Shown here: positions 25,516 through 35,480 of the stretch, one piece after another
Numbering within the stretch: position 1 is the first letter of the stretch
Layout of the letters: each line of letters begins with the position of its first letter
Assembly: GCF_021278965.1 (NCBI RefSeq)
Contig: NZ_CP065589.1
Span: 2,361,001 to 2,425,000, forward strand
From: Chryseobacterium capnotolerans
Lineage (GTDB): Bacteria > Bacteroidota > Bacteroidia > Flavobacteriales > Weeksellaceae
Length of the DNA: 64,000 nucleotides
Direction: 5' to 3'
Translations under genes and position numbers: made by a program
Notes under the pieces: generated by a model
The model's database searches: none
Told to the model about the DNA's origin: nothing
What the model saw: only the letters and a program-made list of their open reading frames with translations

Positions 25516-28242
25516 TTAGAGAGCCAGAACCCTCACATCAATTCTTCTGTTTTTTGCTTTACATTCTTCAGTGTCATTGGCTTCACAAATCGGATGCTGG
25601 GAACCATATCCTTCTGCTTCTATCCTATCAGCCGATACTCCTAGTTCCAACAGCTTAAGTTTTGCTGTTTGTGCTCTCAGATTAGATAATTTCTGATTGC
25701 TTTCTTCATTACCACTATTGTCAGTATAGCCGCCTAATTTTATTTTCAGATCAGGATAAGCATTCAGAATTTCTGCCAGATTATTCAGCTGCAACTCATA
25801 TCCTGCTTTCAGATCACTTGACCCTGTTTCAAAATACAGATTTTCAATGGTATACCATTTATTAGGATCCATGATCGCCTTATCTTTTTGATTGACTGAA
25901 TTATACAACTGATATAGCTGGCTGGTTTCACCTAATTCTATTGTTTTTCCACCTTTCAGTTTTATTTTTTGCAGATTTCCGGTTTCGTATACAAAGTCTC
26001 CGCTTTCATTAAGATGGCCTTTCACTTCCCCTGTAACAACCGGCACTTTAAGGTCTGAAGAAGTTGCAGCAACTCCTGAAATTCCTGTTAAACTTTCAAT
26101 TTTCGCCTTTCTATTAGCTTCAATTTTATCTTTATGTATCACTGCTAAAGTAGGTGCAATTACTAATGAAACAATCGACATCAGCTTAATCAGAATATTC
26201 ATTGACGGGCCTGAAGTATCTTTAAACGGATCTCCTACTGTATCTCCTGTTACAGAAGCTTTATGAGGTTCTGAACCTTTGTAGTAGGTCTGGCCATTGA
26301 TATCAACTCCTTTTTCAAATGATTTTTTAGCATTATCCCAAGCCCCTCCAGCGTTATTCTGAAACATCCCCATTAATACACCACTTACCGTAGCTCCTGC
26401 AAGGAAACCTCCCAGCACCTCAGGCCCAAAGATGAACCCAATTAATAATGGTGAAATAATGGCAATAGCTCCTGGCAGCATCATTTTTCGGATGGATGCA
26501 TCGGTAGAAATCGCTACACATTTTTCGTATTCTGGCTGGGCTTTACCTTCTAAGATTCCTGGAATCTCACGGAATTGTCTTCTTACTTCTTCTACCATGG
26601 CCATAGCAGCCTGTCCAACAGCGGTAATGGCTAATGAAGAGAATATAAACGGAATCATTCCGCCCACGAATAGACCTGCCAGAACATCTGCTCTGTAGAT
26701 ATCAATACCATCAATACCTGCGATTCCAACAAAAGCTGCAAACAGTGCTAATGCCGTTAATGCTGCAGAAGCGATAGCAAATCCTTTTCCTGTAGCAGCG
26801 GTTGTATTTCCTACAGCATCCAGAATATCTGTTTTTTCACGAACTTCTTTAGGAAGCTCACTCATCTCAGCAATACCTCCGGCGTTATCTGCAATTGGAC
26901 CAAAAGCATCGATTGCTAACTGCATCGCTGTAGTAGCCATCATTCCGGCGGCCGCAATCGCTACACCATACAATCCGGCACATAGATAAGAGCCATAGAT
27001 TCCTCCTGCCAATACAATGATCGGAAGTAATGTTGATTCCATTCCGACAGAAAGTCCACCGATAATATTGGTAGCATGTCCGGTTGAAGACTGTCTCACA
27101 ATACTGGAAACCGGTCTCTTGCCCATAGCAGTATAATATTCTGTGATAATACTCATCAGGGTTCCTACAACCAACCCTACCATGATGGCCCCAAATACAC
27201 CCATTTTGGTAAATTCATGGCCTCTTAGGATCATTTTTTCAGGAAGAAGATATGTTACTAGAAAATAAGAGGCTATTGCTGTAATCACAATACTGCCCCA
27301 GTTTCCTAAATTCAAGGCATTTTGTACACTGGAAGTAGATGAACCTTCATTATCATTGATTTTTACAAATAAAGTTCCTATCATTGAAAAGATAATCCCT
27401 GTTCCTGCAATCAGCATAGGTAGAAGAATCGGCGCAAAACCTCCAAATGAATCATCAGAAATGGTTTCTCTTCCCAATACCATTGTTGCCAATACAGTCG
27501 CTACATAAGATCCGAAAAGGTCTGCTCCCATCCCTGCCACATCTCCTACATTGTCACCTACATTGTCTGCAATGGTTGCCGGGTTTCTTGGGTCATCCTC
27601 TGGGATTCCAGCCTCTACTTTTCCCACTAAGTCAGCACCAACATCAGCTGCTTTTGTATAAATACCACCGCCAACTCTTGCAAAAAGAGCAATAGATTCT
27701 GCGCCAAGGGAAAATCCGGTAAGAATTTCTATGGTTGTTTCCATTTCATGGGAATCTACGGCAGCTTCCGGTGCAAAAATCTGTTTAATGATTAAAAACA
27801 GGGCTCCTAATCCCAATACAGCAAGTCCTGCAACTCCCATTCCCATAACGGAACCTCCCGTAAAAGAAACTTTAAGTGCTTTAGATAAGGAAGTTCTTGC
27901 GGCCTCCGCAGTCCTTACATTGGCTTTGGTTGCGATTTTCATCCCTATAAAACCAGCTGTAGCAGAAAAAATAGCACCCACCACAAAGGCAAGCCCTATA
28001 CTCCAGTGAGAATTGGCATTGCTTGATCCCATTACAGCCAAAAGAATGGCCACAATGACGACAAAATAGGCTAAGACTTTATATTCGGCTTTTAAGAAGG
28101 CCATGGCACCATCAGCAATATGGCCGCTGATTGTTTTCATCTTTTCATTTCCGGCATTCTGTTTACTCACCCAGTTGCTTTGAAGAAATGTATAGAGCAA
28201 AGCGATGACACCAAAAATTGGTACTAACATAAATAGATCCAT
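25516..28242 (-). CDS. hppA: Membrane ion-translocating pyrophosphatase with C-terminal OmpA domain
   Basis: 908 aa. Residues 1-about 700 form the 16-helix membrane pyrophosphatase, which pumps H+ and/or Na+ using PPi: catalytic loop [29 protein letters not shown] (given as [19 protein letters not shown] and RNPATIADN) with [18 protein letters not shown]; later [13 protein letters not shown], and [30 protein letters not shown] carries Ala where K+-independent enzymes have Lys, so a K+-dependent type. A variable linker follows, then an OmpA peptidoglycan-binding domain (about 792-908: [49 protein letters not shown]). This adds about 150-200 residues over the usual length. The family's C-terminus is periplasmic, which suits wall binding. 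H+ versus Na+ cannot be decided by eye. Confidence 0.95.
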   Translation of the reverse strand: MDLFMLVPIFGVIALLYTFLQSNWVSKQNAGNEKMKTISGHIADGAMAFLKAEYKVLAYFVVIVAILLAVMGSSNANSHWSIGLAFVVGAIFSATAGFIGMKIATKANVRTAEAARTSLSKALKVSFTGGSVMGMGVAGLAVLGLGALFLIIKQIFAPEAAVDSHEMETTIEILTGFSLGAESIALFARVGGGIYTKAADVGADLVGKVEAGIPEDDPRNPATIADNVGDNVGDVAGMGADLFGSYVATVLATMVLGRETISDDSFGGFAPILLPMLIAGTGIIFSMIGTLFVKINDNEGSSTSSVQNALNLGNWGSIVITAIASYFLVTYLLPEKMILRGHEFTKMGVFGAIMVGLVVGTLMSIITEYYTAMGKRPVSSIVRQSSTGHATNIIGGLSVGMESTLLPIIVLAGGIYGSYLCAGLYGVAIAAAGMMATTAMQLAIDAFGPIADNAGGIAEMSELPKEVREKTDILDAVGNTTAATGKGFAIASAALTALALFAAFVGIAGIDGIDIYRADVLAGLFVGGMIPFIFSSLAITAVGQAAMAMVEEVRRQFREIPGILEGKAQPEYEKCVAISTDASIRKMMLPGAIAIISPLLIGFIFGPEVLGGFLAGATVSGVLMGMFQNNAGGAWDNAKKSFEKGVDINGQTYYKGSEPHKASVTGDTVGDPFKDTSGPSMNILIKLMSIVSLVIAPTLAVIHKDKIEANRKAKIESLTGISGVAATSSDLKVPVVTGEVKGHLNESGDFVYETGNLQKIKLKGGKTIELGETSQLYQLYNSVNQKDKAIMDPNKWYTIENLYFETGSSDLKAGYELQLNNLAEILNAYPDLKIKLGGYTDNSGNEESNQKLSNLRAQTAKLKLLELGVSADRIEAEGYGSQHPICEANDTEECKAKNRRIDVRVLAL

Positions 28243-28577
28243 AGTTTAATATTTTTTTGGTAATATAAAAATAAATATAATAAATAATTATCACCAAAGC
28301 ATTAAAAAAAACATGGACTTTTCATTACCACACAAAAGAATCTTATCTATCACTGATCGTTTTTCAGAAAATATTGCAGATTGAAAATTGATACAAAAGC
28401 TTATGGAATCACGCTTGAAAATGATTTCAATTTTTAAACCATTAAGGTTTATTGAGGTTTTAAAAGCATTAAGGAAAGCTTCGCTTTAAGTAGTAAAAAT
28501 ATCAAAGTGGGGTTAGTCTTTTATATTAAACACTTCAATAACTTGCTTTTTCCAGCCTCCAGATTCCTATTTAAAAA
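28243..28577. other. Intergenic region upstream of hppA
   Basis: A/T-rich stretch of about 335 bases holding the hppA promoter region (minus strand) and the approach to the ppa terminator. I see no gene, RNA or clear repeat. A short open frame on the plus strand across the terminator has no features of a gene. Confidence 0.5.
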
Positions 28578-28611
28578 AAAAAGGATAAACAGTTTCCCAT
28601 TTATCCTTTTT
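28578..28611 (-). terminator. Intrinsic terminator of the ppa transcript
   Basis: 12-bp perfect stem AAAAAGGATAAA / TTTATCCTTTTT with a 10-base loop and a long T tract on the minus strand, 22 bases after the ppa stop. Confidence 0.85.
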
Positions 28612-28632
28612 GTATTATTACATCAGAGATGC

Positions 28633-29244
28633 TTATCCTCCGAATTTATCTGCATAATCTGTTTGAGAAGCTTTAATCACTTTTCTTGCATGCTCAGCAC
28701 CGTACACTTCCTGAATTCTGCATTTTGCAGGCTCATCCGGTAAGTTTTTATAAGTTAGGAAATAGTGCATCAATCTTCTTACTTCTGCTTCTGGCAACTC
28801 AGTAATATCTCTGAAGTGTCCGAAAGCATGGTCATTAATCATTACAGCTACAATTTTATCATCTGCTTCACCACCATCGATCATTTTAAAACCTCCAATT
28901 GGAATAGCTTCCATCAATAAACCTCCAGCGTGGATATTGTGAGAACTTAAAACACAAATATCAAGCGGGTCATGATCTCCCATTGTCACATCATTAGCTC
29001 CAGATTCTACTGCTAATCTCATTACTTCTTTATCACAATATGTTCTTGGAACAAAACCATATAAAGCTGGAATGATGTTAGAGAATTTCTGAGGCCTGTC
29101 TACTTTTAAATATCCTGTTTCTTTATCTACTTCATATTTAATAGTATCTGAAGGAACAATCTCCACAAATACATTTACAACATTTGGCGCATCTTCTCCT
29201 GCAGAAATTCCGTGCCATGGATGTGCTTTAAAATTTGGAATCAT
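28633..29244 (-). CDS. ppa: Soluble inorganic pyrophosphatase (family I)
   Basis: 203 aa cytoplasmic enzyme hydrolysing PPi to two phosphates with Mg2+. Family I signature DHDPLDICVL (DxDPxDxxV, three metal-binding Asp) at about residues 90-100, the substrate residues in YEVDKETGYLKVDR and FVPRTYCDKE, the later catalytic Asp in IDGGEADDKIVAV, and Lys/Tyr in HYFLTYKNL. The next gene downstream is the membrane pyrophosphatase, so PPi disposal is clustered. Its own terminator separates the two transcripts. Confidence 0.95.
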   Translation of the reverse strand: MIPNFKAHPWHGISAGEDAPNVVNVFVEIVPSDTIKYEVDKETGYLKVDRPQKFSNIIPALYGFVPRTYCDKEVMRLAVESGANDVTMGDHDPLDICVLSSHNIHAGGLLMEAIPIGGFKMIDGGEADDKIVAVMINDHAFGHFRDITELPEAEVRRLMHYFLTYKNLPDEPAKCRIQEVYGAEHARKVIKASQTDYADKFGG

Positions 29245-29261
29245 TATTTATCTGTTATTTT

Positions 29262-29774
29262 TTAAGTTATTATTAAAATTTCTTTTCTTAAATCCTCTAT
29301 TGTTTCAGCAACATAATCATTGCTTTCCATATAGTTCATGATGAAGATGGTTTTGAACTCATCCAACTTCACTTCACCTTTCAATCCGTCATAGGTCTTA
29401 TGAAGAAGATCTAAAATGGCATTTTTAGAGTCTACGATATTTTTCCAAGAGTTCTTTGTTACATAAAGCTGTTGAGAAGAATTGTATTCAAACTCTTCAT
29501 TGATGGCTTTTTCGGTAAGGAAAATAAACTCATGAACCGCCAATCCTTTATCAAATCGCTGAATCAGGTTAGAAGGCTTTATTCTGTCCAGAAACAAAGT
29601 CATTCTCTCGTAAGAATGGGCTTTATTCTCTGAATTCGACTTCACGGTAAGTAATTTGAGTTCCTGGTTTTTAAGAGTAATATACGAGTGTACAAATTGT
29701 CTCAGCAAAACCAGAAAAGGAATTGCAATAATCAATGCAAATGCATAGGGTAAATATCCTGAAAGACTCGTCAT
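29262..29774 (-). CDS. Conserved hypothetical membrane-anchored protein
   Basis: 170 aa. One N-terminal membrane segment (YLPYAFALIIAIPFLVLLRQFV, residues 7-28) followed by a helical cytoplasmic domain rich in charged residues. I recognise no named domain; proteins with this plan are conserved as hypotheticals in the Bacteroidota. It lies 17 bases upstream of ppa on the same strand, so the two are probably co-transcribed and the ppa promoter may lie before it. Confidence 0.7.
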   Translation of the reverse strand: MTSLSGYLPYAFALIIAIPFLVLLRQFVHSYITLKNQELKLLTVKSNSENKAHSYERMTLFLDRIKPSNLIQRFDKGLAVHEFIFLTEKAINEEFEYNSSQQLYVTKNSWKNIVDSKNAILDLLHKTYDGLKGEVKLDEFKTIFIMNYMESNDYVAETIEDLRKEILIIT

Positions 29775-29811
29775 AATTTTATGACTGCAAAATTACTAAT
29801 ATTTTCTGATA

Positions 29812-30743
29812 TTACAGTTCAAATAATGCAGGTCTTTGTGTAACTTCATGGTAGCAAACACTGTTTTCATCAAAAAAGTGGTATACCAGGCTTTTTCGGG
29901 TTCTGTTTTTATCAGTATGCGGCTCTCCGCCGTGAAGAATATTGGCATGCCAGATCAGCATATCTCCTTTTTTAGCTCTAAAAACTTCTTTTTCAATCCC
30001 AATTCTTTGACCTTATCTTCCAGAAACTCTTCGTAAGCTTTATAACTCTTCTTCCCTATTTTTAAAGCTGTTCCTTCATTATCATAGTCTGAGTTGAGGA
30101 AATAGGGTAATTTATGACTTCCCGGAATATAATGTAATGCTCCATTATTCTCATCCACATCTTCCAAAGCAATCCAGACTCCTAAAAGCCCTCCCAATGG
30201 GAATGTTGTCATGTGAATACTATCTGAATGGGTTTTCTGCTGGCTTCCATTTATAAAATTGATACTTTGAAATAGTTTCGCTTTGCCATCTAATAAAACA
30301 GACAGAAACTCCAGCAGGTTTTTATCGTTGCCGATATTTCTAATAATTTCAGAATGATGAATAGCAAACATGAGTTTTCCACCATAACGGAATTTTAAAG
30401 TTCCGTCTTTCATCAGCTTTTCAATCTCAATATTGATATTTTCTGCGGTTTCCGGGCTGATAAAATTTCTCAGGATCATATACCCGTTGTCATCATAACG
30501 AAGAGCACTTTCTTTATTTTCTTCTGATAAATTGTTAAAAAAAGCAGTGGATGACAGTTTATCTTCAGCAATACTCCTTTCTGTCTGAGGAAGATGAGCA
30601 AAATCTTTACTTGAAATACTCGAAAAGTAACTTTTGTTGATCCCGTACTTTTTATATAGTGGAATATTATGCTTTAATTTACTTTTTTTAAAGAAATTAT
30701 AAAGCATATAAGATAATTTATAATGACGAATTTGTTCTAACAT
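29812..30743 (-). pseudogene. Phytanoyl-CoA dioxygenase (PhyH) family protein, one frameshift
   Basis: About 310 aa when joined. The Fe(II)/2-oxoglutarate oxygenase marks are present: N-terminal double-stranded helix start DDNGYMILRNFISPETAENI, the HxD pair in QQKTHSDSIHM, PLGGLLGVWIALEDVDENNGALHYIPGSH (given as two pieces: PLGGLLGVWIALED, NNGALHYIPGSH), and distal His/Arg in MLIWHANILHGGEPHTDKNR. The frame breaks after VKELGLKK; EVFRAKKGDML continues one frame over. One missing base in the T5 at 29989-29993 (A run on the coding strand) explains it. Without repair the iron-binding His and the 2-oxoglutarate Arg would be lost. Substrate unknown. Confidence 0.85.
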
Positions 30744-30816
30744 AACGGTTATTATAGTTTTATAAAGGTAAGAAATTATACTAAATTAGAACCAATCTAA
30801 ACAATACTTTTAATCA

Positions 30817-31728
30817 TTAAAAAATCCTTCCTTTTAAAAGTAATGATCCTAATTTTTTAAACAGCTCTTTCTTGGAACGTTCTATGATTCCATAAGGCTT
30901 CAGCTCTGGGCGGAATCCTCTGAAAAACTCTTCAATATTTGGAATATCTCCTCCTTCAAAGTCAAAAATATGAGTCTCAATTGTTTCTTTAATTTTCCTG
31001 TCAATCAATAGAGAAGCCCCGGATAATTTTACATATTCTTTATCACTGAAATTTCCCAAAAGTGCAACCATATTGCAATCTGAGTATGTAGCAATAGCAT
31101 TGATCATTTTACCATGATAATAAAAAGCTAAGAAACTTAAATATTTTAACTGATAAGATGTTTCATAAATCTCCATAAAACCAGCCAGATCATCTTCTTT
31201 ACTCAATCCTACTATATTGGATTCTATAAAAGGTTTCACTTCATCATAAGAAACAGTTCTTACTTCTGAATGCTCCAAAACTTCTTCATCCAATCTTAGT
31301 TTGCGCTTTCTTTTAGGAGAATATCTGGCATATACTTTCTCATAAGCATCAGGATAAATGAGAAAGTTTTTCTTCATTCTGAATTTTGTGTGAAGCTGAT
31401 TCCCGTCATTAAAAGGATAAGCTCTTATCAGATAGTGGTTTTCCAGGTAGGATAGAAACTGTTCATTAAGGTTGACATCATCTTTACCCGAAAAAATGCC
31501 CAATTGCTGGCAAAGTTTAGGATTATGAACGATTTTCACTCCATATTTTTTCACAAAAGGAACAGGCATTACAGCTTCATAGTCATTATATACGAGTATT
31601 TCCCATTGTTTAGGAGCTGTAGTGTCTAAAAAGTCTTTTGTAGCAGAGTATTTTCTTTGCTCAGAATTTTCTAAACATTGAGAATATTTTACAAAATCAA
31701 TTTCATGGTATTTCAATCTTCTAATCAT
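30817..31728 (-). CDS. FemAB/GNAT-like acyltransferase-fold protein
   Basis: 303 aa, cytosolic. The two-lobe pattern, the C-terminal GNAT-like block YLSFLAFYYHGKMINAIATYSDCNMVALLGNFSDKEYVKLSGASLLIDRKI (given here as FLAFYYHGKMINAIATYSD and GASLLIDRKI) and the end FDFEGGDIPNIEEFFRGFRPE match a FemAB-like/acetyltransferase-like family. FemAB proteins add amino acids to lipid II from tRNA, but this protein is only distantly similar and no substrate can be given. Its start overlaps the radC stop by 4 bases (ATGA), so the pair is translationally coupled. Confidence 0.65.
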   Translation of the reverse strand: MIRRLKYHEIDFVKYSQCLENSEQRKYSATKDFLDTTAPKQWEILVYNDYEAVMPVPFVKKYGVKIVHNPKLCQQLGIFSGKDDVNLNEQFLSYLENHYLIRAYPFNDGNQLHTKFRMKKNFLIYPDAYEKVYARYSPKRKRKLRLDEEVLEHSEVRTVSYDEVKPFIESNIVGLSKEDDLAGFMEIYETSYQLKYLSFLAFYYHGKMINAIATYSDCNMVALLGNFSDKEYVKLSGASLLIDRKIKETIETHIFDFEGGDIPNIEEFFRGFRPELKPYGIIERSKKELFKKLGSLLLKGRIF

Positions 31729-32402
31729 AATATTCCTGTGTCCGAAAAACTAAAATATGAATTTTGTGTAATGATAATATGGTCTAAAAGCTGAATATTC
31801 AATACTTTTCCAGCTTCTTTTATTTTTTGTGTAATAGTAATATCTTCTTTGCTTGGCTTCAGGCTTCCTGAAGGATGATTGTGGGCAACTATCACTCCTG
31901 TTGAAAAATGTTCAAGGGCAGTTCGAAACAGAACTCTTACATCTACAATAGACTGGCTGATTCCGCCTTGTGTCAGTTGTGAAGTGTATATTACTTTATT
32001 GCTGTTATTAAGAAAAATAGCCCAAAATTCTTCAGTTCGTAGATCCGACAGCTGATTTCTCAGGATTGAATAGGCATCATTGCTGTTCCCAATAACAGAA
32101 CGTTCCGGGATTTCCTGTCCTGCTCTTCTTCTCCCGATTTCTAAAGCTGTAATAATAGAAATAGCTTTAGCCTCGCCTATCCCTTTAAATTTCATCAGGT
32201 CTTGAACAGAAAGCAAACTTAGCTGATGCCAACTATTGTTTACAGATGCTAAAATTTTTCTAGCCAGTTCTACCACACTCTCTTCCCTGTTGCCACTTCC
32301 CATAATAATGGCTAGAAGCTCAGAATCGGAAAGTGCATTCTTACCTTTTTGCAAGAACTTCTCCCGTGGTCTATCGTCTTCTGCCAGAAATTTTAAGGAC
32401 AT
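31725..32402 (-). CDS. radC: RadC family JAB-domain protein
   Basis: 225 aa. N-terminal helix-hairpin-helix region (LMKFKGIGEAKAISIITALEIGRR) and C-terminal JAB/MPN metalloprotease-like domain with the JAMM metal ligands HNHPSGSLKPSKEDITIT (His-x-His-x10-Asp) and the upstream Glu in EEFWAIFLNN. The family is widespread; its old link to DNA repair is not well supported, and the biochemical role is unknown. It is upstream of and coupled to the FemAB-like gene, and 22 bases downstream of the L,D-transpeptidase-like gene. Confidence 0.92.
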   Translation of the reverse strand: MSLKFLAEDDRPREKFLQKGKNALSDSELLAIIMGSGNREESVVELARKILASVNNSWHQLSLLSVQDLMKFKGIGEAKAISIITALEIGRRRAGQEIPERSVIGNSNDAYSILRNQLSDLRTEEFWAIFLNNSNKVIYTSQLTQGGISQSIVDVRVLFRTALEHFSTGVIVAHNHPSGSLKPSKEDITITQKIKEAGKVLNIQLLDHIIITQNSYFSFSDTGIL

Positions 32403-32424
32403 GGAATAAGTTATAAATTATAGA

Positions 32425-33000
32425 TTAGTAGAAAGTATATAGGATAATTGGTTTCTCTGATTGGTCTATATATTTTGCTGTTTCTTTAAAAGCTTTGATG
32501 GAAAGCATTGGACAGCCCAGACTCAAACATGCTGGTTGTTCAGACTCTACATCGGGAACACTGCTAAAAGAATGAAGAACAATAGCTCTTTGGATGGCAT
32601 TATCGTTTGTAGAATCCAGCCCTTTTAAGCGGTAAGCTTTTCCAAATTGCCCCATATAGCTTCCTCCAATCGCATATTTTCCAAGAGAAGATTGATAAGA
32701 ACCTTCAATATTACTGAATTTCAAAGCTGTTGATCCTGAAATTACAGATCCTGAACCATGAGCAACAATAGCCTTTTGTACTATTTTATTATTTTTCAGG
32801 TCGTAAATAAAATAACGATATTTTCCTGATGGGATTTTAAAATTAATAAAAATGGCAAGGTCCTGATTATAGGCTTTATCTTTAATAAAACTTTTAATTT
32901 CTAAAATTTTGGATTGGGGCACTCCCAACACCTCTGCCTGCTGCGATTTAGCTTTTGAGCAGGAAACTAAAAGTATCAAAAGAAAGATAAAGTGTTTCAT
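32425..33000 (-). CDS. Murein L,D-transpeptidase catalytic-domain (YkuD_2-like) lipoprotein
   Basis: 191 aa. Signal peptide and lipobox MKHFIFLLILLVSCSK, Cys at residue 14. The body has the YkuD_2-type core: FIYDLKNNKIVQKAIVAHGSGS, then the conserved His in RAIVLHSFSSVPD and nucleophile Cys in LSLGCPMLS (SxGC motif) about 25 residues later. The family is proposed to act on peptidoglycan cross-links in the periplasm; activity of this subgroup is not well proven. It lies between radC and the LolD-type ATPase gene, with short spacers (22 and 16 bases). Confidence 0.8.
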   Translation of the reverse strand: MKHFIFLLILLVSCSKAKSQQAEVLGVPQSKILEIKSFIKDKAYNQDLAIFINFKIPSGKYRYFIYDLKNNKIVQKAIVAHGSGSVISGSTALKFSNIEGSYQSSLGKYAIGGSYMGQFGKAYRLKGLDSTNDNAIQRAIVLHSFSSVPDVESEQPACLSLGCPMLSIKAFKETAKYIDQSEKPIILYTFY

Positions 33001-33016
33001 CAGGTGTGTTAAAAAT

Positions 33017-33685
33017 TTATTCTATAATCATCCCATCTTTCATCACGAGCTTACGATCGGTAATTTCAGCAAGATTCGGGTTGTGGGTAACAATCACAAA
33101 GGTTTGATTATACTTATCTCTAAGATCAAAAAACAGCCTGTGAAGGTCATCCGCATTTTTTGAATCCAGGTTTCCCGTAGGCTCATCAGCAAAGATAATT
33201 TTCGGTGAATTGATTAAAGCTCTTGCAACGGCTACCCTTTGCGCTTCTCCACCGGAAAGCTGATTGGGTTTATGATTCAGTCGTTGTTCTATCTTAAGGT
33301 CTTCAAATAAAGCATAGGCTTTTTCAAGAGCTTCTCTTTCATTAGCGCCTGCAATTTTAGTAGGAAGCAGTACATTTTCCAAAGCAGTAAACTCCGGAAG
33401 CAGCTGGTGAAACTGAAATACAAAACCAATATTCTGATTTCTGAATTTTGATAACTGTTTATCAGTCATGTTGATAAATGACTCTCCTGCAATCTCAATT
33501 TCAGTATCATATTTCCCAGACTGAGTAGGATGATCCAACGTTCCTAAAATCTGCAACAATGTTGATTTACCTGCACCAGATTCCCCTACAATAGAAACTA
33601 CTTCCCCTACTTTGATGTGAATATCAACTCCTTTCAGTACTTCTAAATTCCCATAAGATTTATGGATATTTCTCGCTTTAATCAT
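33017..33685 (-). CDS. lolD: ABC transporter ATP-binding protein, LolD type
   Basis: 222 aa, complete ATPase subunit. Walker [10 protein letters not shown] (residues 35-43), Q-loop [10 protein letters not shown], signature [15 protein letters not shown], Walker [13 protein letters not shown], and switch His VTHNP. The conserved [18 protein letters not shown] stretch is typical of LolD/MacB-type ATPases that extract lipoproteins from or act on the inner membrane. No permease gene is adjacent, so the partner must be elsewhere. The start of the next gene is 16 bases downstream. Confidence 0.9.
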   Translation of the reverse strand: MIKARNIHKSYGNLEVLKGVDIHIKVGEVVSIVGESGAGKSTLLQILGTLDHPTQSGKYDTEIEIAGESFINMTDKQLSKFRNQNIGFVFQFHQLLPEFTALENVLLPTKIAGANEREALEKAYALFEDLKIEQRLNHKPNQLSGGEAQRVAVARALINSPKIIFADEPTGNLDSKNADDLHRLFFDLRDKYNQTFVIVTHNPNLAEITDRKLVMKDGMIIE

Positions 33686-33755
33686 GATTCAAAAATAGTA
33701 ACATATTGTCGATTTTACAACAGATTATATCAACAATATTGTTTTTAAAACAAAA

Positions 33756-33777
33756 AAACCTCCCGATGGGGAGGTTT
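33756..33777 (-). terminator. Intrinsic terminator after pdhC
   Basis: 9-bp stem AAACCTCCC / GGGAGGTTT with a 4-base loop and a T tract on the minus strand. It ends the pyruvate dehydrogenase transcript 21 bases after the pdhC stop. Confidence 0.85.
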
Positions 33778-33797
33778 CATTATTTTTATTCTAGAAA

Positions 33798-35396
33798 TTA
33801 CAGTAACAAAGTTAATGGATTTTCTAAATAAGTTCTTAGCGTTTGTAAGAATTGTGCACCTGTAGCACCATCTACTACTCTGTGGTCACATGCTAATGAA
33901 AGTTTCATTGTGTTTCCTACTACAATCTGACCATTCTTAACGATTGGTTTCTCGATAATAGCTCCTACTGAAAGGATAGCAGAGTTAGGCTGGTTGATGA
34001 TACTTGTAAATGTCTCAATTCCGAACATTCCAAGGTTAGAAATAGAGAATGTAGATCCTTCCATTTCGTTAGCCTTAAGACCTTTGTTCTTAGCTCTTGA
34101 TGCCATATCTTTTACAGCCGCAGAGATCTGAGTGTAAGACATCTGATCTGTATTTTTCAATACAGGAACTACCAATCCGTCAGGAATAGCTACCGCTACT
34201 CCAACGTTGATATTTCCTCTGTGAATGATCTTATCACCTGCCCAGCTTGAATTTACCTGCGGGTGTTTTCTTAAAGCAATGGCTGTTGCTTTAATGATCA
34301 TATCATTGAATGAAATCTTCGTATCAGGAATAGAATTGATCTCTTTTCTCGCTTCAATCGCTTTATCCATGTTGATTTCAACCATTAGATAATAGTGCGG
34401 AGCGGAGAATTTACTTTCAGAAAGACGTTTCGCGATAACGTTTCTTACCTGTGAGTTTGGAGTCTCTGTATCTTCTCCCTGTACGAAACTTACCGCAACC
34501 TGAGCAGCAGCACTTGCAGCCGGAGCTGAAGCAGCTGGTTTTGCAGCTGGCTGGTAATTTTCAATATCTTTTTTAACGATTCTTCCGTTTTCACCAGAAC
34601 CTTGAACACTGTTGATGTCAACTCCTTTATCCTGAGCCATTTTCTTAGCTAATGGAGAAATGGCCACTCTATCAGAAGATGAAGTGTTAGCAGCCGGAGC
34701 AGCTTTTTCCTCAGTTTTAGCTTCTGCTTTTTGTTCAGCTGGTTTTTCTGATGCCGGAGCAGCAGCTTTAGGAGCTCCTACTGCTGAAACGTCTGTTCCT
34801 GCAGGGCCAATAATAGCCAATACAGAGTCAACCGGAGCAGCGCCACCTTCTTCTACACCTTGCTTCAATAATACTCCATTGAATTCAGATTCGAAATCCT
34901 GCACTGCTTTATCTGTTTCAATTTCAGCAAGAAGATCACCTTCTTTTACTGTATCTCCAACATTTTTGTGCCATTTAGCAACCTTACCTTCTGTCATTGT
35001 ATCAGAAAGTCTTGGCATTGTAATAATTTCTACTCCTGCAGGAACTTCTGCGGAAGCAGTTTCCACAGCTTCTGCTTTAGGCTGTTCTTCTGATTTTTTT
35101 TCTTCAGCACCTGCAGCCGGAGCAGCAGCCCCACCTGTTAGTCCTGAAATATCTTCTCCTTCATTACCGATAATTGCTAAAACTGAATCTACAGCAGCTG
35201 CAGCACCTTCTTCTACACCAACGTATAAAAGGGTACCTTCTATTTCAGATTCGAAATCCTGAACTGCTTTGTCAGTTTCAATTTCAGCTAAAATATCTCC
35301 TTCCTTTACTTTATCTCCTACTTTTTTATGCCATTTCGCCACTTTACCTTCCGTCATAGTGTCGGAAAGGCGGGGCATCGTAATTACTTCTGCCAT
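33798..35396 (-). CDS. pdhC: Pyruvate dehydrogenase E2, dihydrolipoamide acetyltransferase
   Basis: 532 aa core enzyme of the pyruvate dehydrogenase complex, moving acetyl groups from E1 to CoA. Two tandem lipoyl domains (residues about 1-80 and 127-205) each hold the lipoylated Lys in EIETDKAVQDFESE; they are near-identical (MPRLSDTMTEGKVAKWHK in both), a recent internal duplication also visible in the DNA. Ala/Pro-rich linkers follow, then an E1/E3-binding domain (VAISPLAKKMAQDKGVDINSV) and the catalytic domain ending in the active-site ACDHRVVDGATGAQF (His/Asp). Downstream of pdhA on the same strand after 84 bases that contain a tandem repeat. Confidence 0.96.
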   Translation of the reverse strand: MAEVITMPRLSDTMTEGKVAKWHKKVGDKVKEGDILAEIETDKAVQDFESEIEGTLLYVGVEEGAAAAVDSVLAIIGNEGEDISGLTGGAAAPAAGAEEKKSEEQPKAEAVETASAEVPAGVEIITMPRLSDTMTEGKVAKWHKNVGDTVKEGDLLAEIETDKAVQDFESEFNGVLLKQGVEEGGAAPVDSVLAIIGPAGTDVSAVGAPKAAAPASEKPAEQKAEAKTEEKAAPAANTSSSDRVAISPLAKKMAQDKGVDINSVQGSGENGRIVKKDIENYQPAAKPAASAPAASAAAQVAVSFVQGEDTETPNSQVRNVIAKRLSESKFSAPHYYLMVEINMDKAIEARKEINSIPDTKISFNDMIIKATAIALRKHPQVNSSWAGDKIIHRGNINVGVAVAIPDGLVVPVLKNTDQMSYTQISAAVKDMASRAKNKGLKANEMEGSTFSISNLGMFGIETFTSIINQPNSAILSVGAIIEKPIVKNGQIVVGNTMKLSLACDHRVVDGATGAQFLQTLRTYLENPLTLLL

Positions 35397-35406
35397 AATC
35401 TATATT

Positions 35407-35470
35407 GATTTGAGATTCGAGATTTGAGATTTGAGATTTCAGAAATTTCAAACTTCAAATTTCAAATTAA
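35407..35470. repeat. Tandem GATTTGA repeat with inverted arm, inside the pdh operon
   Basis: Five 7-base units close to GATTTGA (35407-35441) followed by TTTCAAACTTCAAATTTCAA, which is complementary to them with a few mismatches, so the stretch can fold into a long A/U hairpin. It occupies the pdhA-pdhC spacer on the coding side. Similar GA/TTTGAG blocks are seen at 40912-41034. Confidence 0.75.
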
Positions 35471-35480
35471 TTTTTATTTT

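Noticed and set aside
28507..28743. Plus-strand frame across the ppa terminator
   Set aside because: Spans a perfect terminator and the antisense of ppa; no start context or domain.
34660..35262. 200-codon plus-strand frame rich in Ala/Ser
   Set aside because: Antisense of the Ala/Pro/Glu-rich linker region of pdhC, a known cause of long spurious frames.
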